Source: Sclerurus mexicanus
Taxonomy: Eukaryota; Chordata; Aves; Passeriformes; Furnariidae
Length of the DNA stretch: 64,000 nt
Reading direction: 5' to 3'
Assembly (NCBI GenBank): GCA_013396755.1
Contig: VWZF01003010.1
Location: 1 to 64,000 of the forward strand
Part shown: in pieces, positions 12,701-25,000 of the stretch
How the letters are laid out: every line of letters begins with the position of its first letter
How positions within the stretch are numbered: position 1 is the stretch's first letter
Notes under the pieces: generated by a model
Database searches by the model: none
What the model was told of the DNA's origin: nothing
Seen by the model: the letters and a program-made list of their open reading frames with translations, nothing else
Translations under genes and position numbers: made by a program

Positions 12701-14692
12701 CTGCAGCAGCTTTGTTGCCAAAACTTGGAAGCAGTAAGATTTACCAGTCACATATTCCTACACACACACTCCTTGCCCTGAAGTATCTAAGTTTTTCCTG
12801 ATGAACATTCATAAAGTTACCTGGTACCTGTTCATTAAGCTATTTGACTGCAGCAGAAGTCTCAAAGAAATTTCTTTTTTTACTGACTTGCCTCGAGAGT
12901 GACAGAGAAGACATAGCCCTGACCTGCTTAAAGGAGAACTAGTAGTTGTGAGTTTATGGGCATGTACCTTTGAGATTAGAATGCTGATAGTATGCACACA
13001 GCTGGGAGGTGGGAAACGGGGCTGTATTTGCAGGCAGGAAGTGTTTACCCTTCCTCTTACGCTCTGAAGAGAGCTGGGTCAAGCTATTAGAGCTACCTCA
13101 AGTTGTTGCCATTTAGTAGTTTCTTCTAGAGAGTTGCATCTAACCTGAATATTACCCATTTGAGGCATATTGAAAAGACTTGGGAGGGTCCAAATCAGGA
13201 GAAAGCTTAAGACAAGGAAGCATAAGCTTGGCTTCCCCCTTTGTCACCCAGATAAAAAAAAGTAATGATAATGATAATAAGAGAAGGCACACATACTCAT
13301 TTCTGCAGTGTGTGCCTGGCTAGGAATAAGGATGGAAACTGGGATGGGTGACATCTCACAAGCCAAAAATTCATCAAAAGTGAGATCGACTCTCCCTTTT
13401 TGTATCACAGGTGGAATTGTAATGGTAAAAATGAAGTAAATGCCTTATCCTCTCTGACCCCTGACAAGTTGTTTTTATTGAAGTGAAATAGAACCTTTTA
13501 GCCATCATAACTATCCTCACAAAAATATTTCCAATCAAATGAGGATAAATTTACCACTTTGTATTACAGTTTGCTTAGTTTGCTTGCAGTGGAAATATGT
13601 AAACATAATACTTCGGTATTGGTACAACTGTTCTTTCCTGGTTTATTCTGGAAAGGCGCTTCCCGTGTTATGAATTTAGTACAGAGAAAATAGAGGTTAC
13701 TCAATTTTAATATACGTGCTGAATTTACCTGAATGCGTGCATTCAAATCTGGGATTTGTATTTTCTGTTTAAATATTCTAGTACAAACACAAGCCTTACA
13801 GTCTCAGTAGTTTGACTGATTTCTTGTTTTACGTGGTGTAGGTTTCATTTGATTTAGCATTCAGTACTACAAGAGAAAATAAAAGTGAAATAATCCAGAA
13901 GCCTAAAATGAAGGATGCTTTGAGAAAGAATACTCTCCAAATTGTTTACTTTCTATGAGCTTTCACTCTAGGGATTCACTCACAAATTTCTACCAAGTAA
14001 ATCGGCTGCATGTGTATATGTGAGCACATGTGCTGTGGATATATGGTAAAATGTGCCTGGCCATAGATTTTTGTTACAAACGGGAAAGTCAATCCATTGT
14101 TCCTAAGTTGCAAATGCAAATCCATTTATGACTTTGTAATTTTGCAATTTTGCACGCTATTAACGTGAGATCAGTTTGCAGTTTTTCAGCTCACATGTCC
14201 TTAAACCTCAAAGCAAAACCCAGAGATTTATGAACCCAGGTGAATCAAAGCTTCAGGAAAAGCTCTTACAGAACAGAGATTTGCACAATTCTTATCTTCT
14301 GCCAAATTATTCAAGTGGAGAGCAGAGAAAATCTTTTATATAATATTTGGGAAGTGAGGAAAAAGAGAATAGGAATATAAGCACAACACTTGGTAATATG
14401 CTTCCTCACCTTCCTGTAAGAATTTTGATTGATAAATTCCTTTGCAGTCTCCTCCATTAGGCTAATATAAAGACTAACCTGCATATTGCATGTATAACTT
14501 GCTAAGCTTTTCAAATTACTCCCTTAAGAAAGAGGTGCTCTATGCTGTGGTTTATTAAACCCACTTCTTCAATATGTCTCAGTGCCAAACAGATACCTGA
14601 AAAGAAAATCTCAGCACATATTGGATGGTGAGGAATTCTGAGGTTTAAAAATACTGGTAAACCCTTTTAAAAAGGGTTTCTTTCTTTGTCTT
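9784..14692. other. Gene-free sequence, with a GC-richer patch at 11.1-11.9 kb
   Basis: Apart from the possible MIR relic inside it, nothing is identified. At 11.1-11.9 kb the base composition is richer in G and C, and overlapping frames of 75-135 codons are open on both strands. None shows a domain, signal peptide or repeat that I recognise. Being open in several frames at once is what a GC-richer patch gives by chance, so I do not call a gene. The rest is AT-rich unique sequence. Confidence 0.55.
10156..10262 (+). mobile_element. Possible MIR-like SINE relic (weak)
   Basis: The stretch begins CATCCTTATTTTACTGATGG, close to the MIR block CCTCATTTTACAGATGGGGA, followed by an A-rich run. Later it reads AGCCAAGAATTAAAAACCAG where MIR has a block like AGCCAGGAATAGAACCCAG. 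The middle, with the CAAGGTCACACAG block, appears deleted, so the match is shorter and less certain than the one at 6.8 kb. Confidence 0.4.
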
Positions 14693-14708
14693 TCCCCCCC
14701 ACCCCCCT
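14693..14708 (+). repeat. Short C-rich tract
   Basis: Two runs of C (seven and six) separated by one A, next to the 3' end of an old CR1 relic. On the minus strand this is a G-rich run. No function is implied. Confidence 0.7.
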
Positions 14709-14721
14709 CTAAAGTAGTTAG

Positions 14722-14850
14722 TCTTTATAGATTATAAACCCAGAAGGGACCACTACAATCATCAAATCTGACCTCCTGCTTAACACAGGCCATAGGCTTC
14801 ACTGAATTAATTCCTGTCTAAACTAGAGCATATCTTTTCAAAAGTCAACT
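14722..14850 (-). mobile_element. Ancient CR1 LINE, 3' end
   Basis: On the + strand the sequence runs TTTATAGATTATAAACCCAG, AAGGGACCACTACAATCATC, AAATCTGACCTCCTGCTTAA, CACAGGCCATAGGCTTCACT and later AACTAGAGCATATCTTTT. This follows, block by block, the reverse complement of the 3' end of an old reptile-type CR1 group (blocks like AGAAGGGACCATTATGATCA and ACCTCCTGCATAACACAGGC). The element therefore lies on the minus strand with its 3' end at about 14722. Similarity fades past about 14850, either by decay or because of the original 5' truncation typical of CR1. It is more divergent than the copy at 60.5 kb and so looks older. It has no coding capacity. Confidence 0.8.
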
Positions 14851-14993
14851 TCTCACTTCCCAGCATATGAAAAGGTCTCCCATGACACCTATAGACCTTT
14901 CATAATGGACAGATTCTTCCCATGATATGGACAAATTGAGTTTTTCCTGGGAGGTACTGCCCCACTCTGAGCTGATAAAGGAAGACCCCAGAA

Positions 14994-15480
14994 CTATACA
15001 TATGCTGTGATTACTTCTTTTGCACTCTGTGGTGTTCCAGGAGCTTGTGCATCTTCTGCTTTATGAGATATACTTGGCCTAGGGGAGCTAAGTGGAAGGA
15101 TGAGGGAGAAGAGGAGGTGCATAATGGTATGGCCTCCAGCACTGTTATTTATGACAGTATCCTTCCAGCAATCTGTTCCTGCATAGGGTGAAGGCATGGT
15201 TTCAATTCTGCCCTTGAAACATGGATTAAGCAATGTTGCTAATACATATTTGTCCCTGCGGCTGTCAAACATTTCACTGATACTAGACTCTGTAGACAGC
15301 TTAATAGCTAGGTCTTCTGTCAATGTTACTGCAGCAGTGTCTCCTTTGCTTTAAGATGCTGTTCAGATTTATTCAAGCAATAGGTGTAGCATGGTGCTTG
15401 GTAAATAGCTGCACCTGACTGTGTACTTGTATCATCACTGCTTGCTGACATCCCAAGTGACCAGATGAAATAGATAGACT
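14994..15480 (-). pseudogene. hAT-type transposase relic, C-terminal part
   Basis: Reading the minus strand, about 160 codons are open apart from a single frameshift near 15345. The first part (15478 down to about 15347) ends in SEQHLKAK. The second (about 15341 down to 14997) includes GDTAAVTLTEDL, then SRRDKYVLATLLNPCFKGRI, then GTDCWKD. The block LATLLxPxFKxRI, followed shortly by a GTD...W stretch, is characteristic of hAT-superfamily transposases and of their domesticated ZBED relatives, where it usually reads LATLLDPRFK ahead of the C-terminal dimerisation region. The frame stops at 14994-14996 before the final dimerisation motif can be recognised. The frameshift, the early stop and the absence of a recognisable catalytic N-terminal half mark it as a fossil. 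I could not find terminal inverted repeats or the 8-base target duplication by eye. Confidence 0.6.
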
Positions 15481-18339
15481 ATGGAAACCAAGTGCTGAGA
15501 AGAACCCAGTGAGTGAAAGTTGGAAAGATCATCTGTCTAGTCCCTATTTTATGTCTCCTAGCAGAGTTACATGTACAATGGATTACTATTCTGGAAGTCT
15601 CTGAACAAGAGCTACCATCCACAGCAGTTGAAAATGTGTGTATCCAGCAACATTGGACAAATTGTTTTGTTATTGTTGTTGACATGAAGCTTTCTTTACT
15701 TGTATTGATGTAATCTAAGTGTTGCCAGTTTTCATATAACACTATTTTACATATGAACTCATTTAATTTATCTAGATGTTAGAGACTGAAATAATCTGTG
15801 AAAAATAAGGACCAAAACCAGTCTATGTGTCCACACATGATGACAATACTTCGCTACTTATTCAAATGCAAAATACAATTGAAGAATGTCATTCTTCCAG
15901 TCTGCAAAATTACAACTCACCTGTATAATGGGACATGACAAATACTTGTCTTCTCAATGCTATTACCACTAACTGATGGAAGAACAATGACTGGTGTTAT
16001 CTCTACTTCATATTTGTTCTAATTTTGAACTTTGACTTTTCAGACTATCAAGCTTTTTCATGACAGTTTTCTGCTGGAGCAGAATTTTTCTCTTCATTTT
16101 TGATGATTGAAAAGCTATCATGAATACCTTCAAACCTTACTCCACCAGATAAAATTATTTCCATGGGTTATTTTTACTCCTCAGCACATTATTTCCCATC
16201 CCTAATGTTTGCAGATAACTAACAGTTCATGATCAGTGGGATAATTGTGGATAATTGGGATATCTTTTTAAAAGATCTGAATCTAGGTCAGGTTCTGGAT
16301 TGGAGGTCTGCATAGTGAATGAGAGCACTTCCCACCCTGGGAAGCTCTGTGCCACTGCCGTGTTTAAACAGCAGACACTGTGGCCGACTGTTGAAGCCTT
16401 GGGAAAATGTAAACACACACCACCTTGTAAAACCCCGTCTATCTGAAATGAAGCAAATGCCTGATATTTTGGACTTGCTTTCACTTGCCTCAAGTTTCTC
16501 TTTTCCTCCAATAGCGATCACAGGACTGGAAGAAAAGTACTTCTGGACCTTGTTGAATACCATTTTCTGTGCAGAACTAGACTTGCCAGAGTGTTTTAGA
16601 ATGTAACTGCTGTGATAGCCACTACAGAACTTACAGTTATCATTGTACAGTAATTTCTTTCAAGTTTCTTCAGCACCAATGGTCAAGTGCACAATCACAC
16701 CTTGAAAAACACTTACTCTGTGTGACTTTGCTGTAGCTTCAGACTTTCTTTGCTTGTCTCCAGGGACATGAAGACCTTAGCTCTGACCTACATTTCTGCT
16801 AATTTGCCTACTGAGTTCTCCTTTGCTTATTCTGCTTTGCCAATAATACCTTTATGTCCTTTTTTTGCCTTTGTGCCTACCTCTGTGATCTATCGGTAGC
16901 TGTTCAGTCCTCTCTAAAATTTCTGCTTTGCCTTGAGACTAACAGAAGAAAAATGCACTGTGATTAAACTTACGTGTGGTATAGAGAAATAAAATTTTTA
17001 TTTTCTCTCTCAATTCTAAGGCAACTATTTGGAGGGTGGGAGGAGATATCACATGCTTGGTATTTCTGTATTTTTATGGAAAGTGGAGCCTGAAGTAGGG
17101 GACAGTATCAACACATAGTTCAAAGAATATTTTTGGATTAACTAATATTTTTTCTTGAGAAGTGTTGAAAAGTTAGTTTTCATGTTCTTCCACAAACCTT
17201 TCTACTTTCCTACCTGATTGTAGGAAAGTTAACAGTTGTGAATGAATGGTTGAAATAAATAATCTGAGAAGGGTATAGTCTTGTTATATGTCAAGAAGTG
17301 AAAAATGCAACTTTTCAAATGTTGGTGAAATGAAATGGTTTCATTCATCATGGGAAACCTGGTAATTTTGGTAACTTCCTCTTGGTCTGGGCCATCCTTC
17401 TAAATAAACAATAGGGAGAATAAACTTACTTGCATCTGCTCACTGGAAACTGCTGCTCACTGTCTTGCACTGCTAACATCCAAATTGACGTTATTTTTAA
17501 CATTTAGTAGTCTATCCTCTCTGACCTTCATATCTTTGCCCCTTGGACATGTACCCTGGTTTATTACCTAGTTAGCCTCCCATTTTCTCTTCTGCTTGGG
17601 GTTTGGTAGGATTAGTTCAATGCTCAGGGAAGAAAAGCAAGCCATATGATAAGCTTGACCAATCTGAAAGACTGACTGCTGAATTACAAGTAGCAAGTAC
17701 TGGGAGTACTACTCACAGTAAGCAGTTTATGAGCAATTTGCAGGCTGGAATTGGTTTGCACAAAACATTTATTGGACAGCTTCAAATAGAAAATGAACTT
17801 GTAAAAACTGCAGTTTGTTCATGGATTGCATTCATGAGTATGATAAATTATGCAGTACAAACTCTTTGCCTACTGTTAACTTCACCAAGGGAGACATAAG
17901 ATGCTGCTGATGCCACTGGAGAGAGCTGAGGACCCATCACCCCTACTGTACTAGAATATTGTTTAAATGAAAGAACTCATGTGAAACGAAGCAAATGATG
18001 GAATAAACATTGCATATGCAATTGAAGATGCATGCCAACTTATACGAATTAGAAGTGAATGTTAATGTTCCTTAGATCAAGAAAATATCAACTTGTACCA
18101 AATCCCCTTTAAGTTCTTAATTCTAAAATTGCAATCTTTAACTTGTCAAAAATGGACACGGCAGCTGTATTATGTCATTTAAAATACCTCACCCTTCTTT
18201 CTTCCCCTAATTCTTCCTCCTTCCCTGGACTGACCATCATAAAAACCTAATAAGGAAGGAAACACAGTCCAATTGATGTGACATCTTTGTGACAGTCATG
18301 GTTTGTAGCTCTTTCATTTATGCAAATCCAGTTGTTCAA
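15481..18339. other. Gene-free sequence; possible extension of the hAT relic at its start
   Basis: The minus strand at about 15.87-15.96 kb reads roughly VILQTGRMTFFNCILHLNK between stops, with a Cys-His pair upstream. This loosely recalls a BED zinc finger, which hAT transposases carry at the N-terminus, but the match is too weak to annotate. No coding block links it to the relic at 15.0-15.5 kb. Elsewhere, frames of 60-98 codons near 16.3 and 17.7 kb show no known domain. Confidence 0.5.
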
Positions 18340-19012
18340 AGCAGGTATTCTGATGTGTCAGCTGTATGTAATGTGAGCACTTTGTAGCTCAAATGACAAA
18401 CCTACTTTGCTCTAATAATTGTCCTGCAGTTTCTAACATCTGTGAAGTATGTGGATTATGAGCTGCTCTTTCAGGTGTCCTGGGTGAGGAGGATAAATGC
18501 TGAATGGAATATTTTTTAGCTGAGGGGGTTGTTAGTGTTGAGTCATTATGTAGTCTTTTAGGCTGAATGTCATAATTGTGAAGTAAGTTGAGAAGGAACT
18601 TTTGATCAGCTCCTTTAAAAATATTAATTAAATGTTTTCTGAGCTGCATCTCTCAGTAAAGTCAAAAGCATTTCCTTTCTGCCTCTGAAGGCAACATTTT
18701 GTACACAGATTGTAACTTAAACTTATTTTTATCTGAAGTACTATGTTTCAAAGGCTGGTAAGAGATTGATTATGATATATTAAACCATCTGTTTCCAAGT
18801 ACTGTGCTTCGCATTCCACCATTAACCAATGCTTGTGGTGCTGCAACTGTCAAAGCTCCTTTGCCATTTTAACTTACTTGTAGGTAACAAAGAGTTTTCA
18901 CTGACTAGAAAAGCAGATGTCATGGTCAATTTTTGAGCAGACTACATAGGAGGTCATCTGCAAGGGTACTTGCTACTTTCTTCCACTTGTTTTTTCCTTT
19001 CATGTCCAGAAT
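18340..19012 (-). other. Coding-like patch of unknown identity
   Basis: One minus-strand frame gives protein-like stretches broken by about nine stops: ILDMKGKNKWKKVASTLADD near 19.0 kb, GKGALTVAAPQALVNGG near 18.85 kb, and an 86-codon open stretch (18649 down to 18389) with SPRTPERAAHNPHTSQMLE. After a one-base shift the sequence stays open for about 20 more codons. The amino acid mix looks protein-like, but that number of stops is not far from chance in AT-rich DNA, and I recognise no family. It could be a decayed retrocopy, an old transposon fragment or coincidence. Confidence 0.2.
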
Positions 19013-22000
19013 GCTAATAACCAGTGGGATCAATAAAAAATAAAATGCAAAGTAGCAGCTTTTCCAAAATGAAGCAATGAATGAAGAAAATACTTTTATG
19101 AGATATACACTTCTTTTTAAATAGCTAACTAGAAGCTGAAATATATTTTAGCCTATTTCAATAAAACATATGGGGCAAAATGGTAGAGGACTCCTGGTGA
19201 TCAAAGTTCAAATGGTGTGAACTCTTCTTCCATTTGCAAAGAAAATAGCAGGTATCAGGAAGCTTTTTTTGTCTCTGTAAGCATTGCTCTCAAACTCAGA
19301 GAGCTTTCAGAGATTGTTCAGTGCCGGCGCTGTTTTGTTATGATTGGAAGAAAATAAGATTTGGTGAGATAACAGTTTATTTGCCGAAAAAGGCAGGTTT
19401 GGCTCTACCTAAGCTATTCACAAAATTTTAATGTTACATAAGCTAGTGTGAACTACTGACTTCTCCAAAATTACTATAAAAACATGGATATCAGGTTTTG
19501 ATTTTTTTGAGTTTTTCCCTCCTCTTGTAGTCAGTGTTTCTACTTTTTTGTTGATTTCCTTCAGAGCTAGGGTGAAGGGTAGTCATTTGTTTAATAAAAG
19601 CACTTAGTTTGCTCCTTGCTCTTAATGTGTCTAGTTGAAGGGATCATGGTAAAAGGAGTGTCTGTCATCCCTGCAACAGTGGGCTGTGTAGGTATTTATT
19701 TCTCCCACTACTCAAGTCTATCCTATACACCTGGTACAAAAAAAACCCCCAAAACTCTAACCACTAACTCACCACATCCCATTCTTATGATTCCCAAATC
19801 TTGTGCTTCAACTTCCTGTGTGGATGCTTGAGGAAATGGAAATAAAAAGGCCCTTCTTATCTTATGCCCAGTCCTTGCTCATTGAAGGCCATCATATCAT
19901 ACAGGATTGCTTTTGCATTCCAAGGCATTCTTTTATAAAAGAATGACTGCAAAACACAGCATTTTGGTAATGCAGAGTATCCACACCTCTCCAAGGAAGT
20001 GGAGAAAATATCAGCCTCCATTTTCCAGTAGGCTACCCCCAGCAGTACTTACATAAATCTGAAATCGGGCGATGTGTACATATCTAGGCACCAGAGGCTG
20101 GACTGATGTCAGGTGTAGCTCAGTAGACCTTGGTGTTCTATACTGATAAGTATTCACTAAGACCTGTAACACATGCTTCCTTATTGAGGAGCCTTATGAA
20201 GCCAGGGACCCACATTTTTTTGTGCTCAGTTGCCTATTTGCATCAGTGCCACTCAAAGCCATGACTCAGGAAGCATCTGTCAGAGAGACAGAAGAACTGA
20301 CTTGTAAGTGGCAGAACTTGTCATGTAGTAGGACATCTTTCAACACATTTAATAGCACCTCCTCAACCATGTGATTGGAAAAAGAAGAAGCAGGCTGGCC
20401 CTACAGAATTCAGTATCCATGAGGCCTACCTAGACAGGAAACCTCCTTCATGATGTCTGCGCTGCTTGGTAGCACCTGTATCCACCTTCAGAAGACAACT
20501 GAGCGGTGTATAGTTGTCCGAAGGTGATTGTATAAATTTATTACATTGAAGTGATTTAGCCTGTCGGACCACCTGTGCTGAAAATGTGTCATGGGCTTGT
20601 ATTGAAATAGGAAGAGGGAGAAAGGAATAGTGTAAGAAGAATGTGTGGGTTTTCTGGTTACTGGGGGTCTTGAGAACCAAGAGGTTTCTAGCAGAAACAC
20701 TGCCACAACTATGTGTTTGATCAGCTTGCAGAGGCCATACTGGCCAGAAGTGTTGTCCAGAGCACATTCCTGATTCTGGGGAAGGTTCCTTGTTACACTA
20801 AAGTGGCTACAGCCATACAGGGGTAAGTACCCAGTAACCTTGCACCGTGACAAGACATCACAGACATGCTTCACACTGTAATGTAGTCTAGATACAGGGA
20901 GATGGGGCATGTAGATCTTATCTAGACCTCCCATGATCTTTCAGAAACATTTGGACTTATCTTGTGGCATGTGATGAAGACAGCTCAGGGATGAGAAAGG
21001 AGGTGAAGACCTTGGGAAATTAAAGAGGAACGAAGGACATGGCAAACCAGGCAGGGTTGGGCTGCAGTGTGCTGGAAAAACAGCAAGAGGGATGTGTACT
21101 CTAGAGGAACAAAGGAGGCACCTTCTGACAAGCCTAATTTTGCCTTTTGAGGTCAAGATCAGGATCAGAGGGCTTTCACCTGCACTGTCATGCCATGAGC
21201 TGCTCAAACTATGTGGGAATCCAACTACTCTGAAAAGCTGGAAACATAAAACATATTGGAACTTGCCACTGCTCCAAATGCACAGCAACAGAATAGTAAG
21301 TTTACATAAAAATGTGTTGACATTCACCTACTATGTGTTGGTTGCAGTTTAATCATATTTCTAGCTGAAACACTGGAATTTTCTCGAAGAAACTCGAAAA
21401 CATTGAAAAATATGAGTGACTCAGTTTTTCAAAAATATCTGGAAATATATATTAAGGATGCAAGTGGTGTATGGTGCTTATTATACTGGGATAAACATTG
21501 GTGAGATTTTGGGCACAATTTCTATAGTACCATATTTCTTTATGAAACTTATTTCACATTGTTTACCTTTTGGATTTTTTTAAAAGTTTATGTATCTTGC
21601 TTACAAGATTAGAAAAACTATAGAGGGGTGGAAGTAGACTGCTGGGCACACATAGCCAAACCCGTACGCTAAAAAAGTAGGAAATGTTCCTAGACTCTAC
21701 CTGTTATAAATCAACAAAGGGATGGAAAAACAAAGGAACAGTTTTTCAGAAATGTCTTTTGGGAAAAGTGATGAAATAAAAGACACAATTATGCTGCTTG
21801 GAAAAATTTGCTTTTCCTTCTTTTTGTATATTTTCTAGTCCCATGTGGCTTTTCATGCACAATAGTGACTTGGGGGAAGAGAATCAAATATTGATGTGCA
21901 TGATTGGGAGGTTATGTGCAGTAAAAGAATAAGAGAAGGCCAGCACCACCTCCAAACAACCTCCCCAAACCCTGCTATTTAAAAGTTGTATGAATTGCAA

Positions 22001-25000
22001 GACACTCAGTTCCTTTTTCTCATCAACCTCTTTGTCTTTCAATGCCCAGACAATCCCAAATTTCAGAATCCTACTTGTGTCCTTGATGCAAATAAAGCAA
22101 TTATTCTTTAAGGCTGGTTTCTGTTTTTGTGAGAGGATAGACTGTATCACATTAAAGGGGGAACTTCAAGAGGTTTCTCTTTCTCCTTAAGCTGTCTTTG
22201 TTTTCATAGGAAGGAAAACAGTAGCCAGGGCTCTCCTAGGAATGAGTAGGAGATCCTAGGAGCATTTCCAAGGATTCCTGTGGTATTTCCTGGCAAATAT
22301 ATTGCTTGTGTAGCTGAATTAGCTCTGCTTGTGGTGCTTAGGGATTAGTGTCCTCTGATACAGTGTCTGAACTCAAAAACTCAGGAAACCTGCAAAAATA
22401 ATATATGCTTTGGGTATTACCATGGCTACCAATTAAAGATACTAGATAAAATAGGTTGTTTGCTATATTCTTTAGTCACATGCAAAACAAATATTATACA
22501 GGCAATTATTATAGAATTCTTGGAAAGTTGACTCCAAGCACATAATCAAAGAAAATCGGAGCTATTCATGAGCAAAAATCAAATGCACTTTGAGCTTTCT
22601 GATTTTATTTTTTCATTTCGACTTGAGTGTTGCTTTGCTAATCTGGCTAGAAGCAAAGATTATTATTTAAGTGCCTGTCTAGATGCTTAGTAAAATGAGG
22701 TATAATTTTTTCATTAGTGCAACTTAAGATTTCTACCTTCAGTAGTACTGCAGATAGCAGCGAATCAAGGTTATGTTACACTAGTACTAAGGTTACTTTT
22801 TCAGTGTAAAATGTTTCATTTACACACTGTGGTTAAAATGTAGAATTTTTGAGTGATGGAAACCTGGATTATACAGCCTTGGTATAGTATCTGGCAGATG
22901 GTACTTTAGGGAGTAAACCAGAACTCTGAGTGCTGACACAACCATTGAACAGATGATCTTATATTTACAGTATGTTATCTCATTTTTAATAGAATTTATT
23001 CAACAAAATATTACAAACCAGGTGCTGATATCTTGCCTCTCTGAAGGCTAGTGTTTGGAGGAGGTCTGATAGTTTAGCTTTCTGCTTCAACTGGATTCTC
23101 TGTATGTGATTTTTACTAGCTTACTTACCTAAATTCCCTCTTTCACTGGCCTTCTCCCTGTTTCTATAATGCATATAATTTCTTGTCTCTTGAATGGTTA
23201 TTATTCAAAACATGTTATTGTAGTTCTGGAGAGAGATTATATAATAGCTACTTTGGTAATCCCTTTTTACTACTTTGATAGGAATTCACAACTGTTGTGC
23301 ACTTGCAGAAAATCCCTAGTTCCTATACCATCTTCTTTTTTAACTAAGCACCAGATTTAGAAGTGCTGCTCCTGTATGCCCTAGCCATTCCAAAATAGAC
23401 CCCCCTCCAAAAGAAATTCTCATGCCTGGGGACATTCCGGTTTACAGATAGTAAATCTCACCTGTGGTCCAGGGGAGGCGGGAGACAAAGAAAGCTTTCA
23501 GAGCTGGAAATGTATGAAAATAGAGATAAGCTAGAGGAGGAAGACAGAATCACACTGAATACTACGGTGAGGTCCTGAGAACTCCCTGCTAAATGAAGCA
23601 ATTCTCAAAACATTTATGGTTGCTTTTAGGAACCAAGAATTTGTCAACTGTTATGAAGCAGCAAACAGCCAGCATTAGACAGAAAATATCCATAGACAAA
23701 AGTACTGATGCTAGCCAAAAATCTGTGCAGGAGTTATTCATAATGCTATTTTTTTTTCTTAGTGATTTGTGTGTAGACATGCAAGTTTCTGTTTATACAC
23801 TGGAAGAAATGAGGCTTTTGAATTTGTACTCAGAATGCTCCTTCTACTGAAGTATATAAATATGTTTTTTTTTTTAATTTGCAACTATACAAAAATCACT
23901 TGAGAAACTCTCTGTGTTATTGGCAATGCTGCTGGATGAAAGACTTTATGTACTTTGTGGGGATATTTTACCTATGCACAACCTTTTCCGGAAGGTGTCA
24001 TGGTCTGTAATTGACCCTGGGAAATAACATCTACTGGGGTTTTTGCAGATGAAACTACATATGGACCTGTTTGGCCATTTATTGGACATTTATAACACTT
24101 CAGTTTGTTTTATAAAAGATTTTGATGCTGCAGCTTGCAGTTAAAGGAAGATCACCTTATGCAAGAAGACTTTGTGTCACACTTTTAACTTAATTTTTGC
24201 TGTTCTGCTGCTTACATGACACAATGCAGGAGAAAGAAAGAAAATGTAACAGATTCAAGCTTTAAATTTCTCTACAGTAAAAAATTTCAGATCCCATCTT
24301 CCATGCATATCAAAATATTGTTGATCAATAAAAGTATGTCACTTTGGAAAAATCCCATCCTTTTACTACCATTTTCTCTCTTGCTACTTTTGTATTGAAA
24401 AACAAAAACTTGTAAAACATTAAAAAAAAACCAACAAAACCTGAGCAGATTCATTTGGAAGAGATCCAAACAGTACATTTTTCTTCATTGCAGGAAGTTT
24501 TTCTTCATTTTTCTCTGAAACAAAATTTTGGCATAACCCCATGTAAGTTTCCAAAACCTCTTACTTTTGACACTTTTGGATTTTCCTTTGAAAAATTAAT
24601 CCATCAGAAGTATTTTTAACAAGTTGTAATGGTGATGCTCTCCATGTTTTTGAGTGCTCTGTCTTCATATTCAACCTCAGGAAAATATACACACTTAAAA
24701 AAAAAAAGTAATTAGTTTTAGTACTAATAATATTGACTATAATAATATCATAAATTAACGTAATATTTTAAGGGGGATATGTAGAATTTGCTGATGTAAT
24801 GATGTATAATATATGTGTATTCTTTCCATTGTTCAGCTGAGAAAAACAGAACACAGGTTTCACATGACTCTCCTAAGAGCAAGACAACCCACTTCAGGAC
24901 ATGATAGCCTTATTCCAAGTGCTTATGAACTTCTCCTGTGTTATCTACTACACCTGTGTTACCATGATAGGAAATAATTCTTTTTGTCTTTGATAACAGT

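Noticed and set aside
15870..15960. Possible BED zinc finger of the hAT element
   Set aside because: Broken by stops, and the Cys/His spacing cannot be established.
20426..21327. Three minus-strand frames of 113-148 codons, considered as a viral or transposon relic
   Set aside because: No polymerase, integrase, protease or gag-type motif could be found, and two of them overlap in different frames.
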